Assembly: GCA_028564925.1 (NCBI GenBank)
Contig: CM053030.1
Span: 267,308,199-267,372,198 of the forward strand
Direction of reading: 5' to 3'
DNA length: 64,000 nucleotides
Source: Lithobates sylvaticus
Lineage: Eukaryota; Chordata; Amphibia; Anura; Ranidae
The translations under genes and the position numbers were made by a program. This document shows, piece after piece, positions 21,388 to 31,574 of this stretch. The notes under the pieces were generated by a model. That model was not told where the DNA came from. It did no database searches and worked only from the letters and a program-made list of their open reading frames with translations. Each line of letters starts with the position of its first letter. Position 1 is the stretch's first letter.

Positions 21388-22199
21388 TATATTTGTTGAA
21401 TGTTTGCATTTTGTATACATACAGTAGAATCAATTGCAGAAAATACTTCATGGAAATATAGGAATGTTGTTAATTCATATTCAGTATTACTATTATAATA
21501 GTGTTAACTAGAAGCAAAAAGCACACCAGACTAATGAATTACATTTCACATATTAGAAAAGCATATTTAAAATTTATTAAAATTCATTTTGCACCTGTTC
21601 AGAAACATTCTAATACCACGAGATTAGATCTTCAGTCCGCTATCGGCTTTGAGTATTAAGCCGCTGACATATAATGACTAGATTACTGCTCATCGTTGTA
21701 CTTTGTAATGTTATTAATATGGCAGCCAATGGAGGTAAGAATGAACCTAGATGATGGCTATATAATATAAATATAATAAGGCCCAACACTTGAAAAATCT
21801 ACATTGGTCTTTTCTAAACATATAGATCACTACTTTGCCTGGGCCCAGATGTTTGCAAGTGATCCAACAGATCTTTCTTTTTCCAGCTGCCTCTACAACA
21901 TGCACTTTTATATCCCATGAGCCTGCATGTTCACAGCAAAATCAATTAAGACCACTCCTACTTATGGGAAAAACTCAGGAATGGGGATAAAAGGAGTGAT
22001 TTTGGCAAAACTGACTTTGTGCGTAAATATGGTTTTTGCTGTCAGCAGAGCTTCACCGAAGCAACAATACTTACTATGTTTTAATCAATAGGTTGCTGAG
22101 ATGGAATTTAATTAACTAGGTGTTTTTGACTGCCATTTGTGCATTATCACATTATAACTTTATTTTTGCTGTTTTAAACCCTCTGCATTTTTTAACCTA
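21388..22199. other. Unassigned AT-rich stretch
   Basis: No gene, RNA or clear repeat boundary is visible in this stretch. Confidence 0.4.
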
Positions 22200-22955
22200 A
22201 AGCCAATAACACATATATTTTCTCTACTCTGGATGGAGGAGCAACCGAGACACCTTTGGACAGCTGCACTGTCATCCTGTGGAGAAGGTAGTGTTAGATG
22301 CTCAAGCAAATATAGATGGACTTTTTAAGCAGCTACAGCAAATAAAAGCTGACCATGGTAAGCTCATCTCTTATGCCCTGTACACACGGTCGGACATTCC
22401 GACCACAAAATCTGTCTGATTTTTTCAGACGGATTTTGTCCGAAACTTGTGTTGTACACACACGGTCGGACAAAGTTGTCGGGAAATCTGATCGTTCCGA
22501 ACAAGGTGATGTACAACACGTACGACGGCCAGTAGCCAATAGCTTTTTTCTCCAAATTTCTTCTGAGCATGCGTGGCACTTTGTGCGTCGGAAATTCTCT
22601 ATACACGATCGGAAATAGTCCGATCGGATTCTGTTGTCGGAAAATTTTAGATCCTGCTCTCAAATTTTTTCCGTCAAGCCTGCTAGAGCCCACACACGAT
22701 CGGATTTTCCGTCAATATAACCGGATCAGACTTTTTCCATCAGAATATCCGACCGTGTTTACAGGGCATTAGTGTTTAATAGTTTGTCTCAAACCTCCAA
22801 CTGACACTTTTGCTTGACAGCTTGATCTTGGGCTGGCCAGACTTACTGGCCAGATCAATAGGTAAAAATAAATAAATAATTAAATAATGCAACCACTTCA
22901 TCTAAGAATTGCTAAGTTGCAATATAAAATAATTGTTTTGGGGTTTACAACCACA
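22200..22955. mobile_element. Degenerate copy of the 40492-41063 element, split by a Harbinger MITE
   Basis: Blocks such as 'gaaggtagtgttagatgctc', 'gacttactggccagatcaat' and 'catctaagaattgctaagtt' parallel blocks near 40705, 40933 and 41010. The right end runs to 'gtttacaaccaca' before TTAA at 22956-22959. The left edge is approximate. Confidence 0.6.
22374..22768. mobile_element. Harbinger MITE (GTACACACGGTCGG group)
   Basis: TTA lies at 22371-22373 and 22769-22771. Termini are 'tgccctgtacacacggtcgg' and 'accgtgtttacagggca'. It is a 395-bp non-coding relative of 20887-21310. Confidence 0.85.
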
Positions 22956-22973
22956 TTAATGCATTACAATTAA

Positions 22974-23417
22974 AGGGGTCGTAAAGGCAGAAGTTTTTTT
23001 TGTTTTTATCTTAATGCATACAATACCTTCTGTGTGCATCAGCCCCCCTAATACTTACCTGAGCCCCATCTCTATCCAGCGATGTCCACGAGTCCCTCAG
23101 CTAGCTGGGACTCTCTCTCCTGATTGGCTGAGACACAGCAGGGACAAAATTGTCTCCCGATGCTGTCAATCAAAGTAAGTTAGCCGATCAGGAGAGGGGG
23201 GGTGTCCCTGAATGGACAAACGGAGCTGCAGCTCGACTTGGGTGCCCTCATAGCAAGCTGCTTGTTGTGGGGCACGCGACAGGAGGGAGGGGCCGGGAGC
23301 AGCGAAGAGGGACCCGAGAAGAGGAGGATCCAGCCTATCCCTGTGCAAATCCACTGCACAGGGCAGGTAAATATAACATGTTTGTTATAAAAATAAAAAC
23401 GAGACTTTACAATCACT
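22974..23417. mobile_element. TTAA-flanked MITE (AGTGRTTGTAAAG group)
   Basis: TTAA at 22970-22973 and 23418-23421. Ends are 'aggggtcgtaaag' and, on the minus strand, 'agtgattgtaaag'. Internal blocks such as 'ctcctgattggctgag' recur in the opposite orientation at 53781-54265. The open frames across its right part are chance readings of repeat sequence. Confidence 0.75.
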
Positions 23418-24680
23418 TTAACCCCTTCATGCTATATAAATATACGGCCCCACTGGACTGGGCTTTTTTCCCTGGGGCCGCATATTTGCATATCTCCCCT
23501 GCTCTCCCTGGTTTCGCCTCACGTGGTAAGGATGATCATGAGAAAAGTGAGGGAACTACACTGGAGGAGCTTGTGAATGATCTCAAGGCAGTTGCGACCA
23601 CAGTCCCAAAACAAACCATTGGTAACACAGTACGCACCGCAATGGATTGAAATCCTGCAGCGCCCACAAGGTCCACCTTCTTAAAAAGGCACATGTACAG
23701 GCCCATCCAAAGTTTTTGTCAATGAACATCTAAATGATTCGAAGAAGGATTGGGGGAAAGTGCTGTGGTCAGAAGACACCAAAATGGAGCATTAACCACT
23801 TCAGGACCAGGCCCCTTTTTGCGATTCGGCACTGCGTCGCTTTAACTGACAATTGCGCGGTCGTGCGACGTGGCTCCCAAACAAAATTGGCGTCCTTTTT
23901 TCCCACAAATAGAGCTTTCTTATGGTGGTATTTGATCGCCCCTGCGGTTTTCATTTTTTGCGCTATAAACAAAAATAGAGCTACAATTTTGAAAAAAATT
24001 CAATATTTTTTACTTTTTGCTATAATAAATATCCCCAAAAAATCTATAAAAAAAAAATTTTTTTTCCTCAGTTTAGGCCGATACGTATTCTTCTACATAT
24101 TTTTGGTAAAAAAAAAAATCGCAATTAGCGATTATTGATTGGTTTGCACAAAAGTTATAGCGTTTACAAATAGGGCATAGTTTTATAGCATTTTTATTAA
24201 TATTTTTTTTTTACTAGTAATGGCGACGATCAGCGATTTTTATTGTGACTGCGACATTATTGCGGACACATCGGACATTTTTTGACACATTTTTGGGACC
24301 ATTGTCATTTATACAGAAATCAGTGCTATTTAAATGCACTGATTCCTATGTAAATGACACTGGCAGTGAAGGAGTTAACCACTAGGGGGCGGGGAGGAGT
24401 TAGTGCGTGTTTTTTTTACAGTAGGGGGCGTGTCTGACGTCTGACGTCACTGATCGGCTTTCCCGATGACAGGGAACAACCGATCAGTGACAGGCAGTGT
24501 AGGAAGCACGGGGAGAGGTTTGTTTACACAGACCTCTCCCCGTTCTTCAGCTCTGTGACCAGATCGCGGGACACTAGCGATCGGGTCCGCTGGTCCCGCG
24601 GCTGCGGTCACGGAGCTCCCGACCGGGTCGCGAGCACGCCGCCGGCGGTGCACGCGCGTGACCCACAGCTGGGCAATTAA

Positions 24681-25661
24681 CTTCTTGCTGACCGCCCACT
24701 GTCAAAAGACGGCGGAGCGGTGCAGCTCTTATGACGGCGCTACCATTTTGGCCACTAGGGGGCGCGCCCGCGCCGCGGGAGGCACGCGTGCCCGCCGCGT
24801 CGCTGGGGACCCGATGCGCGTGCCCGGCGGCCGCGATGTCCGCCGGGCACCCGCGATTGCCCAGTAACTGAGCAGGACGTGGATCTGTGTATGTAAACAC
24901 ACAGATCCACGTCCTGTCAATGGAGAGGAGACCGATGGTGTGTCCCTTGTACATAGGGACACCGATCGGTCCCCTCCCCCAGTCAGTCCCCCCCCCCACA
25001 GTTAGAATCACTAAGATAGGGAACATATTAACCCTTGCAGCGCCCCTAGTGTTAACCCCTTCCCTGCCAGTCACATTTATACAGTAATCAATGCATTTTT
25101 ATAGCACGGATCGCTGTATAAATGTGAATAATCCCAAAAATGTGTCAAAAGTGTCCGATATGTCCGCCGCAATGTCGCAGTAACGATAAAAATCGCAGAT
25201 CGCCGCCATTACTAGTAAAAAAAAAATAATAATAAAAATGTCATAAATCTATGCCCTATTTTGTAGACGCTATAACTTTTGCGCAAACCAATCAATATAC
25301 GCTTATTGCGATTTTTTTTTACCAAAAATATGTAGAAGAATACGTATCGGCCTAAACTGAGGAAAAATGTTTAAAAAAAAATAAAAAAATTGGATATTTA
25401 TTATAATAAAAAGTAAAAAATATTATGCTTTTTTTTTTTCAAACTTGTCCCTCTTCTTTTGTTTATAGCGCAAGAAAAAAAAAACGCAGAGGTGATCAAA
25501 TACCACCAAAATTAAGCTCTATCTGTGGGGAAAACATGATAAAAAATGTATTTGGGTACAGCATTGCATGACCGCGCAATTGTCATTCAAAATGTGACAG
25601 CGCTGAAAGCTGAAAAATGGCTTGGTCAGGAAGGAGGTGTTCGTGCCTGGTAGGCAAGTGG
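24681..25661. mobile_element. TTAA-flanked CCACTT element, copy C, nested in copy B
   Basis: TTAA at 24677-24680 and 25662-25665. The left end is a worn 'cttcttgctgaccgccc' and the right end '...taggcaagtgg'. It is in the orientation of copy A, opposite to its host B, so the two share inverted sequence. It is about 981 bp and non-coding. Confidence 0.75.
24873..24916. repeat. Perfect 18-bp hairpin in copy C
   Basis: The arm 'caggacgtggatctgtgt' and its exact complement are separated by eight bases (atgtaaac). Confidence 0.9.
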
Positions 25662-25904
25662 TTAAAGGGGACGTACCGGTACGTGCTTTTGCCCAGCCGT
25701 GCCATTCTGCCGACGTAAATGTGTAGGAGGCAGTCGGGAAGGTTAACTTGACTCTCCGTGTTTGGAGGAAGAAAAATGCTGACTATGACCCTAAGAACAC
25801 CATCCCTACAGTCAAGCACAAAGGTGGAAACCTTATTCTTCAAGGCTGTTTCTCTGCTAAATGTACAGGTTGACTTTGCTGCATTAAGGGGCCAATAAAC
25901 ATAA

Positions 25905-26016
25905 AAAAAAGCTCTATTTGTGGGAAAAAGGGACGTCAGTTAAAGCGGCGCAGTGCCGTATCGCAAAAAAGTGCTCTGGTCAGGAAGGGGGTAAATCCTT
26001 CTGGGGCTGAAGTGGT
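25905..26016. mobile_element. Right-end fragment of a CCACTT/TTAA element
   Basis: It begins in 'agctctatttgtgggaaaaa' and ends 'ctggggctgaagtgg' before TTAT, matching the right end of copy A. The left part is absent. Confidence 0.7.
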
Positions 26017-26019
26017 TAT

Positions 26020-26915
26020 TATTCATATGTCCATAGTTTGGTCACAGTTCTACTTAAAACAGCTAAGCCCATAGCAATTCTCCTCAAAGATCTAGGTCTA
26101 TGGGCACAGCAGAGACAGCTGGGACCATTTCTGCAGCATAACAGGCTATCTGCTAATGAAAAACCCAATTAGGCCCTAAGCCTTTTCCTTCCAAGACTAC
26201 CCAAACCCCACTTACCATGTGAAAAATGTAGTGAAAAAAAAATCAGAAATATCTAAATCCAAGTAGGGATTGTTATTTCCATATTTTGAAGTGGTCTGGC
26301 CAATCTCAACATTAGGCATTTGAGCTAGTTAATCTCATCAAATAAAAATGTTATTCCCAGTGCTTTTGGAATATAAGGCTGAACTTTACCTGCTCTTCAT
26401 TTTATTAGTATAAAAGAAATCCCCAAACTTACCACTGCCAATTGTAAAGCTGCAAATTTTTTTATGCCGCAAATAAAAAATCATATAAATATTTAGAAAA
26501 AAAAACATAAAGAGATGAAGTAAAAAAAAAAATGTCTTTGATACACAGTGTTTGATCACATGTGCAACCTTGAAGATGCAAACAATGGGCCTACTGGACA
26601 GATTTCTAAAAGATTTCTTTTGCTAAGGTAACTGGCTCTGTCTAGATGTAGACTTGTTGAATAAAAAACAGACATTTGAATTTTAGGATACAAGGAAACA
26701 AACCAGCTGTAAATAGCAAAATTATGATGCAATTTATGGATTTAAGTGACATCATGCACCACAGAAATAAATTGAAAACAGCAAACCAGATGAAGGTTTT
26801 TAAGTGTTCAGATTTCATTCTTACAACTCCCGACCAATGCACAGCAACACTATCCCTTTCTTGGCTGTATAAGGAAACAACAGTTGTTTGTTTTCAAAAT
26901 CAGAGGTATCAGTAA
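26020..26915. other. Unassigned stretch up to the DIRS element
   Basis: AT-rich sequence with no recognisable gene or repeat. The small open frames at 26642-26915 have no recognisable domain. Confidence 0.4.
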
Positions 26916-26948
26916 AAAACGGAAAATTGTATACTTACCTTTCCGTAA

Positions 26949-27060
26949 TTTTCCTTTCCTGTCGCATCTCCATGGCAGCATATACCTTGGGTTGTGACTC
27001 CGCCTCCACAACCTGATAGGACCACGTAACTATAAAATGGTGATACGGCCCCCGCCCCGG
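26949..27060. repeat. Left inverted terminal repeat of the DIRS element
   Basis: Runs from 'gcatctccatggcagcatat' to 'gatacggcccccgccccgg' and is the near-exact inverse of 32610-32728, with a small insertion in one copy near the Cys-Gly 'gcatctccatgg' block. Confidence 0.9.
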
Positions 27061-27257
27061 TACACTCTGTATATATGAATCACCTTCTAAAAACGGAAAG
27101 AAAAGGGTGGGCAAAGTATGCTGCCATGGAGATGCGACAGGAAAGGAAAATTACGGAAAGGTAAGTATACAATTTTCCGTTTTCCTGTCGCATCATGGCA
27201 GCATATACCTTGGGGAGTAACTCGCAGACAGGGTGGGAATATGCAAGTAAGATAAGT

Positions 27258-30047
27258 TTATTGACAAGGAATAGAGGAATTGGCTCGGATAACTGATTTT
27301 CCGAAATCTGTAGTTGTTAGGCATGCAGAGTCCACTCTGTAGTGGGAGATGAAAGTATTCCTGGAGGACCAGGTGGCGGCTCTGCAGATGGTTTCCGCCG
27401 AGACTCTACAGTAGGCTGCCCACGAGGTCGCCACTGCCCTGGTGGAGTGTGCCCTTAGGCCGTCAGGAATTTGTATTGTGCTGAGTGAGTAGGCCTTCTT
27501 GATGGACCTCACTAGCCAAGAGGCAATAGTACGGGCCGATGCTGCCTGGCCTTTCCTGAAGCCATGAGGGATAACCAGCAGGCTTTCTGACTTCCTGATG
27601 GGTTTGGAAGCGGAAAGGTAGGCCAGGATGTTGCTCTTGACGTCCAGGGGGTGAGGAACGCCCTGGTCTGTGGTAAGGGCCGGTAGGCTAATTTCCTGGT
27701 TGAAATGGAAGGATGAGGATACCTTGGGAATCAGGCGGTCCGAGGGTCTCAGGACTACCCTGTCCGGGTATATGACCAGGTAGGGATCCTTCGCTAGCAG
27801 GGCCTGTATCTCCGAGACCCTTCTCGCTGAGGTTATCGCTATAAGGAAAGTAACCTTTAGTGTGAGGTCCCAAAGGGAGATGCTGTCTAGTGGGAAGAAT
27901 GGTTCCTTGGATAGAGCTTCCAGAACGACAGATAGATCCCAGGCTGGAAATGAAGGCTTCCTGGGTGGTCTTAACTTGAGGCATGCTCTCTGGAACTGGA
28001 TAATGAGAGGATCCTGTGCCCACCTAACCCCGGTCAGGGCGGATAGTGCTGAGACCTGCACCTTCAGAGTGCTGGAGCCGAGGCCCTTGTCCAGCCCCGA
28101 TTGCAGGAACTCTAAGACCTGGGATGTCAGTAGGGAGGATGGATCCCAGCCTTCCTGATGGGCGAAAGAAACAAACTTCTCCCACACCCTCCGGTAGGTA
28201 GTGTTCGTGGTGGGTTTTCTGGCCTGGAGCAGTGTATTGATTACCCTCTGGGAGCAGCCCTGGTCTAGATACCTAGCCCTCTCAGTTTCCAGGCCATCAG
28301 GTGCAGCTTCCCCGGGTTGGGGTGAAGCAGCTGACCTTGGGAGAGCAGATCGGCTGACCTCGGGAGGGGGAGAGGGTCTGCCGTGTTCAGCTGCAGGAGG
28401 GTGGTGAACCACGGCCTCCTGGGCCAGAATGGGATTACCGCCACTACTAGTGCTGTCGTCCTCTTGAGTTTCAGGAGGAATCTCGCTATCAGGGGGGTCG
28501 GGGGGAAAATGTAACCCAGGTGAAACTCCCATGGGTGCTGGAGACAGTCTGTGCCCTCCGCAGCAGGGAAGGGGGTCCTCGACAGAAACCTCCGGCATTT
28601 CGCGTTTGCTGGGGTCGCGGCCAGGTCTATGTCGGGGAGACCCCAGGTCTGGACGATGAGGGTGAAAGCTTGAGGGCTCAGGGACCACTCGTTGTTTGAG
28701 ATGAAGTCCCTGCTGAGAGAGTCTGCCAGTATGTTCTCGGCGCCCGGAATGTAGGCTGCCCTCAGATCCAGAAGGTTTTGTTGTGCCCATTCCATCACAG
28801 GGCGTACCTCCTGCAGCATGGAGGCGCTCCTGGTGCCCCCCTGTCTGTTGATATAGGCAACAGTTACCTTGTTGTCCACCTTTAAAAGGACCTGTTTCCC
28901 TCTCAAAAGAGGACTGAAGGCTAGAAGGGCCTGGAATGCTGCCCTCATCTCCAAGACATTGGAGACAAGGTCCCGTGCTCTGAACGGCCAGCGGCCCTGT
29001 ACTGCATGCTGAAGGTAGTGAGCCCCCCATCCTTCCAGACTGGCGTCTGATGTAACGACTTCCAGAGGGGGAGAGACAATGTGTCTGTACCTGTTCAGAT
29101 TGTGGGGACGGGTCCACCACTCTAGAGATCGCTGGACTTCCCGAGTGATATGGATTAACTGGGACATGGATGAGCCGTCCCATTGGAGAAGGAACGAGAT
29201 CTGGAGGGGTCTCGCATTCCACTGCGCCCACTGGACCATCGGGATGGTGGCTGACAGGGAGCCTAGGAGGCTGAGGCACACTCTGGCTGATAAGGGAGTT
29301 GTTGAGATTGCCTTCCTCACTTTCCTGTCCAGAGGAGGAACCTTCTCTGGGGGTAGCTGTATGGAGTTTTGCCGGGTGTCTAGAAGGGCTCCCAGGAAGA
29401 CCATCCTCTGGGTGGGCTGAGCGTTGCTCTTCCTCCAGTTGATGAGCCAGCCCAGGCCCTGTAGCGTGGAGACTAGGATCTCCCTGTGCTGTATGAGGGA
29501 CTCCTGGCTGTTCGAGAGGAGGAGGATATCGTCCAGATAGTGATGGACCCTTAGACCTCTTTCCCTCAGGGAAGCAATGACCGGGAGAAGGACCTTCGTA
29601 AATGTCCTGGGGGCGGTGGAGATCCCGAACGGGAGGCTCCGGAACTGAAAATGGTGGTGGTCTATTGAGAACCGGAGAAACTTCTGAAAGGCTATGTGGA
29701 TGGGGATATGCATGTAGGCATCTTGTAGATCTATGGACAACATCCAGTCCTCCAGGTTTATGGCCTGGAGGATTGATTGTAGGCTCTCCATTTTGAAGGA
29801 TTCTACCCGGATGGAGTGGTTGAGGATTTTTAGGTCCAGGACGGGGCGCAGGTCCCCGGATTTTTTTCTGACCAGGAACAGAGGGGAGTAAAACCCCCGA
29901 CCTCTTTGCGGTCGGGGCACCTCCACTACTGCTTTTTTCTGGAGTAGCTCCTGGACATACCCTAACAACAGCGCCCTTCTTTCTCGCGAAGATGGGAGCC
30001 TGGTCGGGCAGAAATGATCCCCCGGGGGGCGTCCTCTGAATGACCAC
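27258..30047 (-). CDS. DIRS tyrosine recombinase frame (recombinase in the last third)
   Basis: This 929-codon open frame overlaps the reverse transcriptase frame over its first two thirds. There it is proline-rich, with no domain I recognise. From about residue 590 it is a phage-integrase-type tyrosine recombinase: a SAM-like core-binding region ('SLLTSQVLEFLQSGLDKGLG'), then the catalytic domain. The catalytic arginine is in 'TSARRVSEIQALL', the H-x-x-R box in 'RAHSTRAVATSWA', and the candidate nucleophile tyrosine in 'TFISHYRVDS'. In DIRS elements the enzyme joins the circular DNA copy to the genome. How the family starts this overlapping frame is not shown by the sequence. It reads on the minus strand and ends the element's coding part. 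Confidence 0.85.
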   Translation of the reverse strand: MVIQRTPPGGSFLPDQAPIFARKKGAVVRVCPGATPEKSSSGGAPTAKRSGVLLPSVPGQKKIRGPAPRPGPKNPQPLHPGRILQNGEPTINPPGHKPGGLDVVHRSTRCLHAYPHPHSLSEVSPVLNRPPPFSVPEPPVRDLHRPQDIYEGPSPGHCFPEGKRSKGPSLSGRYPPPLEQPGVPHTAQGDPSLHATGPGLAHQLEEEQRSAHPEDGLPGSPSRHPAKLHTATPREGSSSGQESEEGNLNNSLISQSVPQPPRLPVSHHPDGPVGAVECETPPDLVPSPMGRLIHVPVNPYHSGSPAISRVVDPSPQSEQVQTHCLSPSGSRYIRRQSGRMGGSLPSACSTGPLAVQSTGPCLQCLGDEGSIPGPSSLQSSFERETGPFKGGQQGNCCLYQQTGGHQERLHAAGGTPCDGMGTTKPSGSEGSLHSGRREHTGRLSQQGLHLKQRVVPEPSSFHPHRPDLGSPRHRPGRDPSKREMPEVSVEDPLPCCGGHRLSPAPMGVSPGLHFPPDPPDSEIPPETQEDDSTSSGGNPILAQEAVVHHPPAAEHGRPSPPPEVSRSALPRSAASPQPGEAAPDGLETERARYLDQGCSQRVINTLLQARKPTTNTTYRRVWEKFVSFAHQEGWDPSSLLTSQVLEFLQSGLDKGLGSSTLKVQVSALSALTGVRWAQDPLIIQFQRACLKLRPPRKPSFPAWDLSVVLEALSKEPFFPLDSISLWDLTLKVTFLIAITSARRVSEIQALLAKDPYLVIYPDRVVLRPSDRLIPKVSSSFHFNQEISLPALTTDQGVPHPLDVKSNILAYLSASKPIRKSESLLVIPHGFRKGQAASARTIASWLVRSIKKAYSLSTIQIPDGLRAHSTRAVATSWAAYCRVSAETICRAATWSSRNTFISHYRVDSACLTTTDFGKSVIRANSSIPCQ

Positions 30048-30280
30048 CTGTGCCCGAACCGGACAGTGGCCACCGTCCAGGGGTCTCTGATAGTCTCCGC
30101 CCAGAGCAGCCTGAATCTTAGGAGCCTGGCTCCCACTACTGCTGGCTGGGCGGGCGCACCTTCAAAAAGGCTTCTGGTCGGTGGGCCCAGAGGTCTTGGG
30201 TTTCTGGAACCTCGAGAAGGAAGTCTGAGGGTTCTTCCAGTTCCTCCTAAACTCTCTGCCAGGCCTGTAGGCCTTGGCAT
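28265..30280 (-). CDS. DIRS reverse transcriptase / RNase H / methyltransferase-like protein
   Basis: A 671-codon open frame on the minus strand. Reverse transcriptase motifs appear in order: 'LRPVLDLKILNHSIR', 'MLSIDLQDAYMHIPIH', the 'FRSLPFGISTAPRTFTK' block, and the catalytic box 'HYLDDILLLS'. RNase H follows with 'VVTSDASLEGWGAHYL' and 'EMRAAFQALLAF', plus 'ADSLSRD' near its end. The region after it ('GLPDIDLAATPANAKCRRF') matches the DIRS methyltransferase-like domain. It overlaps the gag-like frame by about 120 bp and the recombinase frame for most of its length, the known DIRS layout. It would copy the element's RNA into DNA in the cell. Confidence 0.9.
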   Translation of the reverse strand: MPRPTGLAESLGGTGRTLRLPSRGSRNPRPLGPPTRSLFEGAPAQPAVVGARLLRFRLLWAETIRDPWTVATVRFGHRWSFRGRPPGDHFCPTRLPSSRERRALLLGYVQELLQKKAVVEVPRPQRGRGFYSPLFLVRKKSGDLRPVLDLKILNHSIRVESFKMESLQSILQAINLEDWMLSIDLQDAYMHIPIHIAFQKFLRFSIDHHHFQFRSLPFGISTAPRTFTKVLLPVIASLRERGLRVHHYLDDILLLSNSQESLIQHREILVSTLQGLGWLINWRKSNAQPTQRMVFLGALLDTRQNSIQLPPEKVPPLDRKVRKAISTTPLSARVCLSLLGSLSATIPMVQWAQWNARPLQISFLLQWDGSSMSQLIHITREVQRSLEWWTRPHNLNRYRHIVSPPLEVVTSDASLEGWGAHYLQHAVQGRWPFRARDLVSNVLEMRAAFQALLAFSPLLRGKQVLLKVDNKVTVAYINRQGGTRSASMLQEVRPVMEWAQQNLLDLRAAYIPGAENILADSLSRDFISNNEWSLSPQAFTLIVQTWGLPDIDLAATPANAKCRRFLSRTPFPAAEGTDCLQHPWEFHLGYIFPPTPLIARFLLKLKRTTALVVAVIPFWPRRPWFTTLLQLNTADPLPLPRSADLLSQGQLLHPNPGKLHLMAWKLRGLGI

Positions 30281-31574
30281 CCCTGTACCTGTCGGGGAGA
30301 TTTCGTCTAGAGGGAGGAGGCCTCTGCTGTTTGGGCCTCCTGTCTGAGGGGATGAGCCCTGATTTCCCGCCAGTCACTTTGGAAATGGCTGAGTCTAGCT
30401 TTCCCCCGAAAAGATTTTCGCCGTCGAAAGGGATACGGCACCAGTTGGACTTGGAAGCCGGGTCAGCCGCCCACGGCTTCAGCCAGAGTGCCCGTCTGGC
30501 CATGACGGAGGACAGCATGGCCCTGGATGTAGACTTTATCACATCGACCGAGGCCTCTGCCACGAAGTCTCCTGCTAGGCTTAGCTCCTGCAGGGCCTTG
30601 ACTAATTTATCTTGGTCAGCTCCGTCTGTGATAAGTTTTTCGGCGCTGGCCGACCAGCTGGAGATGGCCTTTCCTACGGCCGCAAGGGCCACTGCCGGCC
30701 TGCATGCGCCGCCTGCCGCTAGATAGGTTCTCTTCAGGTCTGTGTCGATCTTCCTATCTAGGACGTTCCTAAAGGTCACGGCGTCCTCGATAGGGAGCGT
30801 CACATGCCTGGCCAGACGCATGAGGGATGCGTCTACTACAGGCGGGGTCACCAGAGGTTTCACCTTGGGCTCCTTAAGAGGGTATAACTTGGCAAGCCTG
30901 TTGTTGAGGCTTGACTTTCTATCAGGCCTTTGCCATTCCTCCCTAATGAGGTCGTCAAGCTCCTCTATGAAGGGGAAGGCCTCCGGGTCCCGTCTGAGGT
31001 TGGGGAAGTACTTCTTCCGCTTCTGCTGGATCTCCTGGGGCTCATCCCAATTAATAGCCTCCTTTACGGACCTCACAAAGGGTTTGATAAGGGAAAAGTC
31101 GAATCCCGCTGAAGCCTCCAATTCTTCCTCGTCTGACTGGGAGTCCTGCTCCCTTGATGTACTCGGGGGGGCAGGAGAGGCGCTTCTTGTGGATGCATCC
31201 ACGTCTAGAGCGGGCTGAGGGGGTGGGGCCCCTGTTGGTTCTCTGAGGTCCTGGTCCCCTCTGGTTGCCTCCTCGAGGCACCTGCGGCAGGCTAATTTGT
31301 CCGGGAGAGCGGCGGCCCCGCACACCCAGCAGGTGTTGGGAGCGGGCCTGGAGCGGGTCGCTGAGTGGTGTCTGTGTGCAGGTGATCTTCTGCGGCGTGA
31401 GCGACTGCATCGGGAATAGGATCTGGAGTGACTTCCTCTGCGACTCCTATGACCCGAGCGACTTCTCCTGCTCCGTCCTGAATGGCTCCGTCTGTGGCCT
31501 GAGCGGCTCCTTCCCCGCGAGGACCCTCTACGTCCGGACTTGGAGGATCTTGAGGACCTGACAGGGCTGACCAT
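30162..31574 (-). CDS. DIRS gag-like protein
   Basis: A 470-codon open frame on the minus strand, the first of the element. The N-terminal 60 residues are an arginine/serine-rich tract ('SRSSKSGRRGSSRGRSRSGH'). Then comes a zinc-ribbon-like 'CWVCGAAALPDKLACRRC', an acidic stretch near residues 140-160, and a helical central region ('LAKLYPLKEPKVKPLVTPPV'). The basic C-terminus ('PPPSRRNLPDRYRDAKAYRP') is followed by the overlap with the next frame. SR-rich tracts occur in nucleic-acid-binding gag-like proteins; the exact role is inferred from position and family. Confidence 0.85.
   Translation of the reverse strand: MVSPVRSSRSSKSGRRGSSRGRSRSGHRRSHSGRSRRSRSGHRSRRGSHSRSYSRCSRSRRRRSPAHRHHSATRSRPAPNTCWVCGAAALPDKLACRRCLEEATRGDQDLREPTGAPPPQPALDVDASTRSASPAPPSTSREQDSQSDEEELEASAGFDFSLIKPFVRSVKEAINWDEPQEIQQKRKKYFPNLRRDPEAFPFIEELDDLIREEWQRPDRKSSLNNRLAKLYPLKEPKVKPLVTPPVVDASLMRLARHVTLPIEDAVTFRNVLDRKIDTDLKRTYLAAGGACRPAVALAAVGKAISSWSASAEKLITDGADQDKLVKALQELSLAGDFVAEASVDVIKSTSRAMLSSVMARRALWLKPWAADPASKSNWCRIPFDGENLFGGKLDSAISKVTGGKSGLIPSDRRPKQQRPPPSRRNLPDRYRDAKAYRPGREFRRNWKNPQTSFSRFQKPKTSGPTDQKPF

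Larger units (their letters stand above)
23796..25742. mobile_element. TTAA-flanked CCACTT element, copy B (outer), inside a Tc1 remnant
   Basis: TTAA at 23792-23795 and 25743-25746. The left end 'ccacttcaggaccaggcc' and right end 'cagtcgggaagg' are this family's two ends in reverse orientation relative to copy A. It is split by copy C (24681-25661) at an internal TTAA. Excluding C, it is about 0.96 kb, close to copies A and D. Confidence 0.75.
23515..25895 (+). pseudogene. Tc1-like transposase remnant interrupted by a TTAA element
   Basis: Before the insertion (23515-23795) the plus strand reads 'LEELVNDLKAVATTVPKQTI' and 'GNTVRTAMD', then a frame-shifted 'KVLWSEDTK'-type DDE segment. After it (25743-25895) it continues '[20 protein letters not shown]' and '[19 protein letters not shown]'. 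This order matches the middle of Tc1 transposases. Joining the two sides at one TTAA gives 'gagcattaacttgactctcc', the expected Tc1 coding context. Both ends of the gene are missing and the frame is broken. Confidence 0.8.

Noticed and set aside
23150-23650. 166-residue open frame as a gene
   Set aside because: It runs through a TTAA MITE, a second fragment and Tc1 coding sequence, so it is a chance fusion of repeats.
29079-29420. Plus-strand open frame in the DIRS element
   Set aside because: It is the antisense shadow of the reverse transcriptase frame.
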